Assembly (NCBI GenBank): GCA_026826555.1
Contig: JAKSZT010054215.1
Location: forward strand, 20,822,928 to 20,886,927
Length of the DNA: 64,000 bases
Direction: 5' to 3'
From: Tolypeutes matacus
Taxonomy: Eukaryota > Chordata > Mammalia > Cingulata > Chlamyphoridae
Part shown: one piece after another, positions 22,730 to 32,830 of the stretch
How positions within the stretch are numbered: the stretch's first letter is position 1
Layout of the letters: each line of letters starts with the position of its first letter
The notes under the pieces: generated by a model
Told to the model about the DNA's origin: nothing
What the model saw: only the letters and a program-made list of their open reading frames with translations
The model's database searches: none
Made by a program: the position numbers and the translations under genes

Positions 22730-23630
22730 CTCTGCCTAACCCAGCCCTCCTCATTCCCTTATAGGGGTATCTCTAGAGATTACTCAGCCCAAGACACCCA
22801 CCAAACCAGATGCTTCCCTGGTTCTCCACTCTCTGGAAGTAGCATTCACCCCTTCTCACCTACTCCATCACCATGCATTATGGACTCTACCTTCCAATCA
22901 TCTGTTGATTCCACCCCCATTCTCTCTATATCTGCCACCTCAGCTTGGAACTGGTCACTAACTGGTCTCCACATCTCCCACCTGGCCAACTTCCAATGTG
23001 TTCTCAAATACGTTCTTCCATATAATCTCCACCAGGAATCTTCCTAAAGAGCTCATCCATTCAAACCTTTCCCTATCTCCCTATTGACCTTAGAGTAAGG
23101 TCTAGATCAGTAAACATGACTTACAAGGTTCTTTATGATTCAACACCTGCTGGCCTGTCCATGTCCCTTGCTCCCCCTACTCACATTTCAAGCTCCAGTC
23201 TTATGAGTTTTTTGTTCTTTGAATAAGACCTGGTTCCTCCCACTGTGAGGCTTCAACACAGGCTGCCCCCTTTCTGGAACACTGTCCCCGCCCTTCTCCA
23301 CTCCCCTTCATCCAACGAAATGCTGTGTATCTTTGGTCTAATTGGATGGCACTGGGAAGAGGCTGTGGCTCAATCAGTAGGGCTCCCGTTTTCCATTTAT
23401 TTTATAAATAAAATCTTTAAAAAATAAAATAAAATAATAATTGGATGGCACTGAGAGGCCTTCCCTGACCACTCCCCACATATACAAGTTGGGTTTGGGT
23501 GCCCACCATGTGTTCCTAAATGGTCCTTTTCGCGTGCTATTTGAGTTTTATTTGGCTCCCCACTGGACAAAATGCCTTGTGAGATCAAGGACAATGGGCT
23601 CACTGGGGTCTCCCTAGGGCCATTACAATT
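22730..23630 (+). repeat. L2 LINE fragment, split by a deleted form A SINE
   Basis: AACTGGTCACTAACTGGTCT, CATTCAAACCTTTCCCTATC, TAGAGTAAGGTCTAGATCAG and CCCCTTTCTGGAACACTG follow L2 order, then resume after the SINE with AGGCCTTCCCTGACCACTCC and GACAAAATGCCTTGTGAGAT. Confidence 0.82.
23355..23437 (+). mobile_element. DAS SINE, form A, large internal deletion (83 bp)
   Basis: The normal head (GGAAGAGGCTGTGGCTCAAT to CCCGTTTTCCAT) jumps straight to the tail (TTTATAAATAAAATCTTTAA), losing box B and the middle. A perfect 16-bp TSD TAATTGGATGGCACTG (23339-23354, 23438-23453) shows the remaining ends are the true insertion ends. Confidence 0.93.
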
Positions 23631-23659
23631 AGTAAGACTTTTAAAAACTAGGTGTTCAG

Positions 23660-23838
23660 GGAAGCGGCTGTGGCTCAATCAGTGGGGCTCCCGTTTGCCA
23701 TATGGGAGGCCCCGGGTTGGGTTCCCGGGGCCTCCTGGTGAAGGCAGGCCCGCCTGCACGGCGTGGTTAGCTGACCCAGCAAGCACAAGCAGCAAGGGGG
23801 GGATAAGTGAATAAATAAATAAATAAAATCTTTAAAAA
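23660..23838 (+). mobile_element. DAS SINE, form A, full length
   Basis: Complete form A, with loop TTGGGTT instead of TTCGGTT in the palindrome. A 17-bp TSD with one mismatch (AAAAACTAGGTGTTCAG at 23643-23659 and 23839-23855). Confidence 0.95.
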
Positions 23839-23855
23839 AAAAACTAAGTGTTCAG

Positions 23856-24866
23856 AACATCAAGATTAACATCTATAGTTTTTTTTCCAATGACATTTAA
23901 AGTTAAGGGAGGAACAAATACTTTATAGTGTTCCACTATAACTCAACAATTAATATTTTGAAGTCTCTTTTGAGCTTCCTTATTCAATACTGAAGATCAA
24001 AAGCCACATATTATTGGGGAAATATTGGTTATTTCTGGAAGAGTGAAAAACAAAAGTACAAACAAATAAATTTTTAAATGTAAATGCAAAATAGAATCAT
24101 TCATTTGTCAGCAAACAGTTGGAAGATGCTTAGAAAATACTGCTGTAGATTTGAAGAAACACATATTAGAATAAATTTCTCGGTGTGGGAGGCCTGTTCT
24201 ACGATTGAAAAAAAAGTACAGCTATTTCTAACATGCTGTATTTGCTTGATTCTGTTCCGATGATAATATACCTGAAAAAATTACTATTTTTTATGGACCT
24301 GAGAAGGTATATTCTCAGCAACAAATAACTTCTTTAATTAAAACAATATATGATTTTTTATAACTGAGTAATAGTAACCATTGATGAAGCAGCCTCTATA
24401 CAGGAGTTTAAAATTCTGGGATTAAGTTACAGAAATTGCAACACACACAAAATTCATCACTGAATCATTCACAGATAAGTTATGCAGCAAAAAAGCTGAA
24501 GCCAGAAGTTCACAGATTGCTACAGGCTATCATCACTGAGGTTAACTTTATTTTTTAAAAATGGGGGGGTGGGGAGTACTTTACAACAGTTTCTATAAAA
24601 GGGACTCTTACTGTACTTTGAAAGATGAGGCATGCCATTAAAATCAGTAATTTGCTGGCTATATCAGAGAAAGAACTGAAAAATTAATAACTCATTGTCC
24701 TTTTAAAAAGTGAAGAGTTTCAAATTTGCTGATCTTTTCGTTGCTATGACCTGTCCATATGTTATCTAGCAGATGTTTTGTTGGGGTAAAAATATTTCTC
24801 TGTCCCTTTGAGGTAAAGATAATATTTTTAACCAAAAGAAAGAAAGTAGTTGCTTTTAGAAAGAAA
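23856..24866. other. Single-copy AT-rich DNA, nothing recognised
   Basis: No repeat family or supported frame; a poly-G run lies near 24563-24576. Confidence 0.4.
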
Positions 24867-24867
24867 T

Positions 24868-25159
24868 GCAGGAACAGATGTGGCTCAAGTAGTTGGGCGC
24901 CTGACTCCCACATGGGAGGTCCTGGGTTCAGTTCCCCATGCCTCCTAAAGATGAGCAGACGCAACAAGCTAATGCAGTGAGATGATACACTGAGCAGACA
25001 CAAGCAGGGAGCGGATGTGGCTCAAGTGGTTGGGCACCCACCTCCCACACAGGAGGTCCCAGGTTTGTTTCCCAAAAGAAGATAAGCAGACAACAAGCAC
25101 AGAGATGAGTGAACCATCTCGGGGGGGGGCAAAAAAATGCTTAAATAAATAAATAAAAT
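24868..25159 (+). mobile_element. DAS SINE, form B/E dimer
   Basis: Two units (GGAACAGATGTGGCTCAAGT; GGGAGCGGATGTGGCTCAAG) separated by GATGAGCAGACGCAACAAGC-like linker, then TAAATAAATAAAATG tail. No clear TSD. Confidence 0.87.
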
Positions 25160-25682
25160 GTCTGCTATGGAGAGAGCATTTTAGAAATGGAGGTTTGGAA
25201 ATCATATTTTATGTAACTTTGTTGCTAAAATTTATACAAGAATATTGCCTTTGATAACTATCAGATATGTATGCTTTAAAAAAATCATAAACAGAATTTT
25301 GTAAGCTGTAAAAGAAAAAAAAAGCCTCCTAAATGAAGAGTGGGTCTGTACCTATTTTTTTTTTAATACAACACTGCCCAATTCACATTGCAGAATCAAA
25401 TGACTGACTTTGGAAACAGGAATTTCAACTAAACCTTTTGGATAACTGATAGAGGAGATTGAAAAATAAGCATCAAGAATAAATAAGTGATAAAAATATT
25501 CCACCTCTTCCAACTGGATCTAACTTTGTGAGATATCTTTTCCCTCTACAATAATCTTTAAGAAAATGTTAAAATAAACTGAATTAAGAATAAGATATTT
25601 GAAAAAAAAAAAAAAGCATTTTCAATCACATTGAGCTAAGAAATATTAATGATATTAGTGACAGCAAAAAAACTTTGTACTG
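25160..25682. other. Single-copy AT-rich DNA
   Basis: Only A/T runs (25315-25324, 25359-25368, 25601-25615); no gene signal. Confidence 0.4.
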
Positions 25683-25693
25683 CTGATAAAATT

Positions 25694-25875
25694 TTTAAGG
25701 ATTTATTTTTATTTTATTTATTTCTCCTCCCTCTTCCCCCACCTCCCCCCGGTTGTTTGTGCTTGCTGTCTCTGTTCTCTGTGTGCTCATCTTCTTTTTA
25801 GGAGGTACCAGGAACCGAACCTGGGACCTCCCATGTGGGAGGGAGGCACCCAACGGTTTGAGCCACCTCTACTCC
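25694..25875 (-). mobile_element. DAS SINE, form B monomer
   Basis: Minus-strand head GGGAGTAGAGGTGGCTCAAA, box B GGTTCGGTTCC, AAGAAGATGAGCACAC, A-rich tail. The 11-bp TSD CTGATAAAATT lies at 25683-25693 and 25876-25886. Confidence 0.92.
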
Positions 25876-25984
25876 CTGATAAAATTAAATTTTAATGACT
25901 GTTTATGCCACCACAATCTTAACTTTCTTTAATTTATAATTGCGTGTATATTTTATAATATACATAACATAATATACACGGCTG

Positions 25985-26244
25985 TATTTATTATTTTTTT
26001 TTGCCAGCTCTTTTAAACAATTTTTTGAAGTGTATCATTCATACATGAACATACATAAACTGTAAGTGTTCAGTAAACATTGTGAACTTACAAAAAAAAA
26101 CACACATAACATCATGCAGAGCTCCCACACATCACCCCACCACAAATACTTTGCATTGTTGTGAAACATTTGTTAACAAATTATGAAAGAGCATCATCAA
26201 AGTATTACTACTAACTATAGTCCATATCTTACTCCCCTATACCT
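25985..26244 (-). mobile_element. L1 3' end, lineage-type
   Basis: AAGTGTATCATTCATACATG, ACATAACATCATGCAGAGCT and ACTACTAACTATAGTCCATA represent the reverse of an L1 3' region related to the copies at 38858 and 60670. Its left end is interrupted or ended by a form C SINE. Confidence 0.7.
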
Positions 26245-26695
26245 TTTTTTTAAGGATTTATGTATTTATTTTTATCCATTTTAACACCACCCCCCCTCCC
26301 CCGGTTTTGCTGTTCTTGTGTCCATTCACTGGGCAATTCTCTGTGCCTGTTTCCTGCCCTCTCTTCTCATCCTTCTCCTCCTGTCTTCACTGGGATTTGA
26401 TCCTCAGAACCTCTGATGTGGGAGAGAGGCATCCTACCGGTTTTTCGGCATGTCTCTTCTTGGCTCTCCCCTGTGTCACTCTACTGTTATGTCATCATCT
26501 TCCTTCATGGCTCGAAGGGCCCAGCGGCACATCCGCGCAAGGGTCCTGGGGGGCACACCCGCTTGCAGGGCCTGATAGCCCACGTGCCTTCTATATTTTT
26601 CTTTTTTTATTTTTACCAGGAGGTCCTGGGGATCGAACCCAGGTCCCTCCATATGGGAGACGGACGCCCAACCATTTGAGCCACATCCGCCCCCC
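26245..26695 (-). mobile_element. DAS SINE, form C dimer
   Basis: Minus strand: GGGGCGGATGTGGCTCAAAT, GGTTCGATCCCC, the long middle (TGACATAACAGTAGAGTGAC), second unit with AGGATCAAATCC, and ACCGGGGGAGGGGGG before the tail. Open frames across it are SINE-derived. Confidence 0.9.
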
Positions 26696-28399
26696 TGCTG
26701 TATCTCTTAAGGTTGACCAAAGATACCTAGAGTTACAGTCTTTTCCCATACAGGATTGTCATATAATAAATCAAGCTTAGTTTATCACCAGCATTCTAAA
26801 AACCAGACCTAGGGAGAAAAACTAGGTCTGGGGACACACGCATGGTTTCTAATATAGCGAATGTTTAGCCTACCCTGATTATCACAAAATCAGGACAGTA
26901 AGAATATTCACATGTATTTAATTTATAAGTGAATCTACATATTGGTGATGAACACTCACATTTTTTTACTAAAGATGTAATCAATCAAAAGAGTATAAAT
27001 GCCACTGGGTTAGGAGGATTGCCAGAGTGGAGCAGCTCAACTCTGCTCTGCTCAGTGGAAACCTCAGTTTCACTGCACCAACAGAGTAGATTTGGGGAAG
27101 GACAACATGTGGCATTGAACAAACCCTTTCCAAGTATGAGCTAAATAACTCAAGAAAAAATATTCATGCCATGTTTGAAAAGCCCATCTGAGTAGTCCAT
27201 GTAGTACACTGTCATCTTTTCAAGGTTTCCATCTCAACATCTGCACCACTTACAGAGAGGGCCAAAGATATAATCTTGAGAAAATCCATATTTAAAAAAC
27301 AAGTACTGAAAAATCAGCCAAGAAAAAAGACTGAGAAGGAATGATGGTAGCATGGAAGCTACCAGAAGAGAGAATTTCAAGGAAAAAGAGTTTTAGTCCA
27401 GTTTCAATGCTCCCCTTCCGGCAGTGCTTCTTTGCTGACCTTTCTCCCATCTTCTCTATCCCATTCTATTCCAGATAATGTTAAGTCAACCTGTTGGCAG
27501 CATATGGAAAATTCAAAGCATAAGCCACAATCAGTTAAGCTATCACAGGCACGAGGCCCCCATGAACCATGAAAGGCTCAAAATCATCTGTCCATCTATT
27601 GGTCCAGATTCTTTTAACTAGTCCATCCTACCCCTACCCTCTAAATACAAATTAGCCTAAGATAAACCCCCTTCGCTACTTTGTGGCTTCCTTTCTCATT
27701 GAAACTAGACTGTAACTCTCCTTGAAATTCTCTCTTCCCATAGTCTCTATGGCACCAACATCATTCCATCTCAGTCTTCTTTCTTAGCTGATTTTTCTGT
27801 ATTCCTTTCTGATACATGAATTTTCTCAAGATCCTACTTTTTTCTCTCTGTTCTGTTCCTTTGAACTATGATTTCTATCCTTTCTGTAATAACCCACTTT
27901 TATGATTACTGTAGCTTTAACGTGAGTCTTGAAATCCGTTCTAATAGCCATTTATGTTATACGCCAATTATACAATAATGCTTGTTAAAGTCTGAGTGGC
28001 TGGGGTGGAGTTTCGGAATGGAAAAGGACAAAGAATGGGATGGAGGCAGGGTAGCATGGCAAATTGTTGGGCATGGTATGAAAATGGAATTCGGCCCCGA
28101 AGCTGCACTCCCGGGCTGTGGAGGGCTGCTTTGGGACTTTGTTCCAGTGCATTGCTCCATGTTAGAGTAACGCAGGATGTAAAGGTGGGCAAGCACGTCG
28201 GATGGAAACGCAGGGTCTAAAGGTGGGCAAGCACATCGGATGGAAGGGCTATTTTTAAAATCCCATCCCTGAGCATAACCGTTTGGTATGAGGGTAAGCA
28301 CCCCTGTTACACAGAACTGTTGAATGACCTAGAGTTAGCCCAGCCCTTTTCAGTTTTTACATGCTTACTGGGTGCAGAGGCCAATTCTTGGACCGAAAT
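26696..28399. other. Mostly single-copy DNA
   Basis: Nothing recognised apart from a 38-bp tandem duplication at 28169. Short frames at 27957-28301 on both strands compete and are not supported. Confidence 0.4.
28169..28244 (+). repeat. 38-bp tandem duplication
   Basis: 28169-28206 and 28207-28244 match over 38 bp with three differences. Shared core TAAAGGTGGGCAAGCAC, then R, then TCGGATGGA. Not part of a recognised transposon. Confidence 0.85.
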
Positions 28400-28746
28400 C
28401 GGACCTTCGGGCCTCTGCAATGCTATCCTAGCTCTCCTGAATGCTCTTTCTACAGATTATCTGTCCTGCCTGGCTCCCTCCATAGCTTCATTCCAGTCTC
28501 TGCTCCACTGTCACCTTGTCAGACAGGGCTTCTCTGACCACTCCAACTAAAACTGCTCCCCTTCCTCCCCAGCCAGCCCTTTACACAGCTTTATCATGTC
28601 CCACAGCACTTACCACTACCTGACACTCTCTTTATAAGGGGTGTCAGATAAAATATGCACAATCGGGAAGCCGTTGTGGCTCAGTGGTTGAGCACTGGCT
28701 ACCCACATACAAGGTCCTGGGTTCAATCCCCGGCCCTGGGTAACTC

Positions 28747-28778
<32 letters not shown>

Positions 28779-29080
28779 ATCTTTGGGCCATGCTTACATT
28801 AGAAATTATTCATTGTTTATCTGAAATTCAAATTTAACTGGGTGTCCTGTATTTTGATTTGCTAAATGTGGCAACCTTTATTATATTAAATGTGAAATTC
28901 CTTTCTGTTCCACCCAAACACAACCTCCACGAGGTCAAAGACTTGGTCAGTGGCATTCACTGCTGTAAATCCCCAACATCTAATGTTCTGGGGCCTTATC
29001 AGGTGTGACACAAGTAGGCACTTGGCACACAGTAGGCACTCACAAATACTGAGGGATGAAGGGAGCACAAAGCAACTCTG
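28400..29080 (+). repeat. L2 LINE 3' end, split by a form D SINE
   Basis: GACAGGGCTTCTCTGACCAC, TTACACAGCTTTATCATGTC and CCACTACCTGACACTCTC precede the SINE. CCTCCACGAGGTCAAAGACT, TTCACTGCTGTAAATCCCCA and GGCACACAGTAGGCACTCAC follow it, closing at the L2 terminus. Confidence 0.85.
28665..28771 (+). mobile_element. DAS SINE, form D monomer with ~27-nt A-tail
   Basis: Head GGGAAGCCGTTGTGGCTCAG, box B GGGTTCAATCCCC. The 10-bp TSD ATGCACAATC lies at 28655-28664 and 28772-28781. The long homogeneous A-tail suggests a fairly recent insertion. Confidence 0.93.
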
Positions 29081-30624
29081 CACCAACCGGATGTAAGTGC
29101 TAAAGGGCCATTCATGCTGGCTCCATCCAGGCCTCCACTGCCTCCTCAGAAAATGTTCAATTGTAATGGAGATTCCAAGGATTCAGACATTTGTTTTCTT
29201 GCCCAGACACAGGATTATGGCACCAGCAACATACCAAACTGCCAACACCAGCCACAGAACAGCTTACAAATTCTACTAACAGGAATCAGAACTGCACCAT
29301 AAATATGGCCGTCAAAAGAGAAATCCTTTGGTTTAAACAGACCCCCATTCACTCCTTATTTTGCCAAGTACCCCCCACCTTATAATCACATTTCCCTCCC
29401 CAAACTCCACTCACTCTGTTACTCCTCTGTTGAGACCTCATTCCCATAAGCTAGAAAACAAAATACACCCATTAAATACCATCCTCAACAGCCAGTCCTT
29501 AAAATACTAAGACACCTCTAGGATGATAGTTTGGGCAGCTTCGTGTGCTGCTCTGACCAGTGAGTACTGTTGGTTTTGACTTAGAGGAGACTGTATTTCT
29601 CCCCCACCGCTCATTTGTATTTACTCAGCTAAGTTAACTCTCGTGACCCGTAGCTTTCCTCTCACGGGTCTATTCCAGAGGCAGGAAGCCAGAAAGGAAG
29701 CTGAAGCCCGAGAACCACACCTTTTCACTCAGAAGCAGCAAATAAATGCTTCTTGCCATGGTTGTACTTCAAGCGTTTTCACCCAGAGGGAAGGGAGGCC
29801 AAGTTTTCTGCCCCATACCCTACCCTCCTGGAGCAGAGGAGGGAAGAACACTAGAAAAGAGCCAGTGTTATAAAAATGAATCGCCATGTGAGCTTTTTAA
29901 ATACTTCCCATACACTTTGCCATGACTAAACCCTACAGGGTAATTACGGGCAATATGTATCTCGGCACATGTTGGACTAGACAACCAAACATCAACAACA
30001 GGGTGGTGGGAGATAGGAAGGAGGTGAAGAGAACGGGGGCAGATCACTGATGAAACCCTGCCAGGAAACAACCCCGAAAAGAGAGTCAAACAGGTGCAAG
30101 ACCCAGAAGGCCGGGCAGGTGGAAGCTGAGGTTTAGAATTGGGAGATGATGCACTGGGTTGTTTTGCAGTGGGCCTCATAGGAATCCACCACGTTCTGCC
30201 TAATATTATGTTATTCTAAAGTTCATGAAACCCAGCCTTTATGCTTTCAACAACTGAACTAGAATACAACGAAGTTTAAGTGTGCTCTGGCTGCAAAGGG
30301 CTCTTACTATCTGCCAGTCTGCTATACTTCTAGGGCTCTTGCATCTGTTTCTCATAGTGCTAGTTTTCCAGGAGGTAAAGCTGTCAGGAGTTACTTCCTG
30401 CCTCTCCCAATGAACCTGCTTCAGGAAGCCCCTCCTTAGCCAAGTAACCAAGTTTGTTAGAACCTTGAGGAAACTAAGAGGAGGAGGGGGAAGGAGCTTT
30501 AAATTCCTGGAGTTTACATTTTTTGGCAGCTTGTAAACTTCTTCCCTCCCCCCACATTCCTAAAATGTGTTCTAGATTAGCCAGCTTTGCAGGATCTGTG
30601 ACTACTTGATGTATGACTTGTAGC
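29081..30624. other. Single-copy DNA, nothing recognised
   Basis: No transposon or supported frame; CA- and purine-rich patches only. Confidence 0.4.
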
Positions 30625-30765
30625 AACAAGGCTAATACCCAGCATTCACTGAGCACTGACTCCATGCCGGTTATTGCTGTACACATTTTGCTCTGTACAT
30701 CTTATCTCATTTAATCCACATTCTTTCACACAAACCTCTGAGGGAGCACACAGCCTTCCTTACCA
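30625..30765 (-). repeat. MIR
   Basis: GCATTCACTGAGCACTGACT, TACATCTTATCTCATTTAAT and CCACATTC match MIR reverse. Confidence 0.75.
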
Positions 30766-30769
30766 GGCA

Positions 30770-31245
30770 GTGAGCTCACCCTCTCCAGGGAGCCCTGAAG
30801 CGTGGAAGCCCTGAGTCATGCTCAGCCCCTCTCTAGCCTTCCTGCCACCCTCCAATGGTGTGCCAATGATTAGAGACCCCACAGCTCATAGGGTAAAGTC
30901 CAGCTCCTATTGTGATTTACTAAGCCCTCCAAAATGCAGACCTGGCTTACCTCTCAGCCTCTTCGACCCAAATCCCCAGGCAAGGAACACTCCAGTAGTT
31001 GCTCAGTATCCATTGTTGGAAGTCTTTCTTGCCTGGAGGCCTTTGCACCAGGGCGGCCCCTCACCCAGGCACCTCTGCCTGCCTTTTACTCACGGTTCCT
31101 GTCATGGCTTGGAGCTCACTTCCTCTGGGAAGTCTTCTTGGAGACCTCTTCATTGTGTCAGGCTCTCCTGTCAGGAGCCCCAATCATTGCAATCACATAG
31201 CTCTGGGGGCGCTCGTTTCTATGCCTCCGTGGGATAGGAAACTAT
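30770..31245 (+). repeat. L2 LINE fragment
   Basis: CATAGGGTAAAGTCCAGCTC, GCAGACCTGGCTTACCTCTC, TGCCTGGAGGCCTTTGCACC, TCCTCTGGGAAGTCTTCTTG and CCCCAATCATTGCAAT follow the L2 ORF2-3' UTR order. Frames at 30818-31247 are its relics. Confidence 0.85.
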
Positions 31246-31249
31246 AGTC

Positions 31250-31465
31250 GCTCCCTAAGGCTGCTGTAACAAAGTACCCCAAAGTGTGTGGCACAAAACA
31301 GAAACTCTTCTCTCACAGTTCTTCCTTACCTCTGCCTGGCTTCCGGTGGTAGCGGGCAGTCCTTGGCTTCCCTGACTTGCAGCGGCAGCATTCCATTTCC
31401 GCCTCCACCGTCACTGTCTCTGTCAGGGCAGGCCCCTGTGTCTGGTTCACCATTATATCCCTCGA
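31250..31465 (-). repeat. MaLR-like LTR fragment
   Basis: CTAAGGCTGCTGTAACAAAG, TACCCCAAAGTGTGTGGC, CTCACAGTTCTT and CTTCCGGTGGTAGC resemble the reverse of MLT-type LTR 3' sequence. Moderate match. Confidence 0.55.
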
Positions 31466-31469
31466 GGAG

Positions 31470-31725
31470 TAGCAAGGGCCTGGCACAGGGCAACAATGAC
31501 AGTCATCAGAGCTGTTCATTCACTCAGCCAATTTACAGGCAGGCACCATGGTACACACGAGGTCACTTCATGGCCCCCTTCATGGATTACTTCATTTACT
31601 CTTCATAACAACGTATTGAACAATCCAGTTTCTAGATCAGGAGAGTGTGGTGTAGTGTCTTTTGTTAAAACAAAACCAAACACAATCCCAAGGTCACACA
31701 GTAATTAAGCGACACACAACAGACA
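31470..31725 (-). repeat. MIR
   Basis: AGGGCCTGGCACAGGGCAAC at the left, then CAGGCAGGCACCATGGTACA, TACTTCATTTACTCTTCATA and AAGGTCACACAGTAATTAAG. The copy appears interrupted or rearranged in the middle. Confidence 0.65.
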
Positions 31726-31747
31726 CTCAAAGCAATCTTTGTTGGCG

Positions 31748-31771
31748 GGATGGATGGATGGACGGATGGGC
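31748..31771 (+). repeat. TGGA/CGGA short tandem repeat
   Basis: About six imperfect GGATGGATGGACGGATGG units; low-complexity, no other role visible. Confidence 0.7.
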
Positions 31772-31979
31772 CGTGGTCGGGGTGAAAGCCCACGAAGGAA
31801 CTCTGGAAATAGGGTAAAAGTTTGCCTCCTTCGAGGTGAACTATTTTTTTTAAAAAATCTAATGCAAAAGGCGTGAATAGGCAGCGTCCCCTTAAGAGGC
31901 AGAAAGCCCGCAGGCCAAGACTAGACTGTAATCTAATTGAAGGTATTAGCATATCTAAAGAAAGAATGTGTCCATCACG

Positions 31980-32087
31980 CGAGGGGGGCTGGTTTAGCTT
32001 AGAACCTTGGGAAAATAAATTAAATCAGAAGCCGGCGCTGCCCGTGCCGGCCTGAGAACCCTTCACGCGCGGGAGGTGCTAGCGAAG
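31980..32087 (+). other. Candidate first exon, rightward transcript
   Basis: Ends at AGCGAAG|GTGAGT (donor at 32088), a near-ideal 5' splice site in a CpG-rich block. A good acceptor (TTCATTGTTGCTTTCAG) follows at 32268, although it lies in a MIR. No start codon or frame is convincing; the left end is arbitrary. Confidence 0.25.
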
Positions 32088-32224
32088 GTGAGTGCCGGGG
32101 CCCTGGTGGCAGGTGCACCCCGCTGCCGAGTCGCCCGCTGTCCTCCCCCGCGAGCCAGCACCGCCCGGTTGCCACGCGGCTTCCGCCCCCAGAGGAGCCC
32201 AAGGATAGCTCGCGTGGCTGCCCG

Positions 32225-32400
32225 CACCTCGCGCTAGGCACTTGACAGACATTCATTGTTGCTTTCAGGCCTCACACCCGCCCCGGCCTCCTGTCGAGGA
32301 AGCCTGGACGCGAAGTTTGGAGGGCTTGCCCAAGGTCAAACAGTGGATGGCGACGGGAGCCGGGGCTCAGCGCCGCGCTCGCCCCCCGCCGCAGCGCAGG
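32225..32400 (-). repeat. MIR, unusually GC-rich
   Basis: TAGGCACTTGACAGACATTC at the left, GGCTTGCCCAAGGTCAAACA and GGAGCCGGGGCTC at the right match MIR reverse. The middle is heavily substituted toward G and C. Confidence 0.6.
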
Positions 32401-32830
32401 GTCCCCCTCGCCTCTCCTTGCTGCTCGGCTCTGCCGCCCACGCGAGCATGCCCGGACCAAGGACGGTTTTGTTTCCCACTGTACTAAACAATTAGGTTGG
32501 CGAACTGGTTTATGCGCTAGCCTTTTCCGGGTTGGTTCCATGGACGTCCTCCCTGAGAAGTCAGTCTCAGCATGTGGAGCTGCCAACGTCCACGCTTCCG
32601 AATGCTCCTCCTGCGCCCCCAGCCCCGCACGCTCTCGCCCATCCCTCTGTGCCTTCCTCCCTCCCGGCACCACCGTTTGTTCCGGGGTTCTCCCCAAACC
32701 ACTTCACAAACCATTTAGCATCCCAAGGTTTCGCTGGGCAAATGAAAGCGGGGCCAATGAGTGACAACGCTGGGACAACAGGCGAAACCCAGAACTGACC
32801 CCGGCCAGCGCGTGTGGAGCAGAGGCCAGA

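Larger units (their letters stand above)
31980..32830 (+). promoter_or_regulatory. Second GC/CpG-rich block, candidate promoter
   Basis: Frequent CpG (for example CACGCGCGGGAGG, CCGCGAGCC, GCGCCGCGCTCGCC) over ~0.8 kb in otherwise moderate-GC DNA. It lies mid-way in a ~6 kb zone without DAS SINEs. A strong plus-strand donor at 32088 would close a first exon. Part of it (32225-32400) is a GC-rich MIR. Frames of 80-140 codons occur on both strands and cancel out as evidence. Confidence 0.55.

Noticed and set aside
32272..32697. 141-codon minus-strand frame in the 32-kb GC-rich block
   Set aside because: Opposed by several plus-strand frames over the same bases and partly within a MIR; typical GC-driven open frame.
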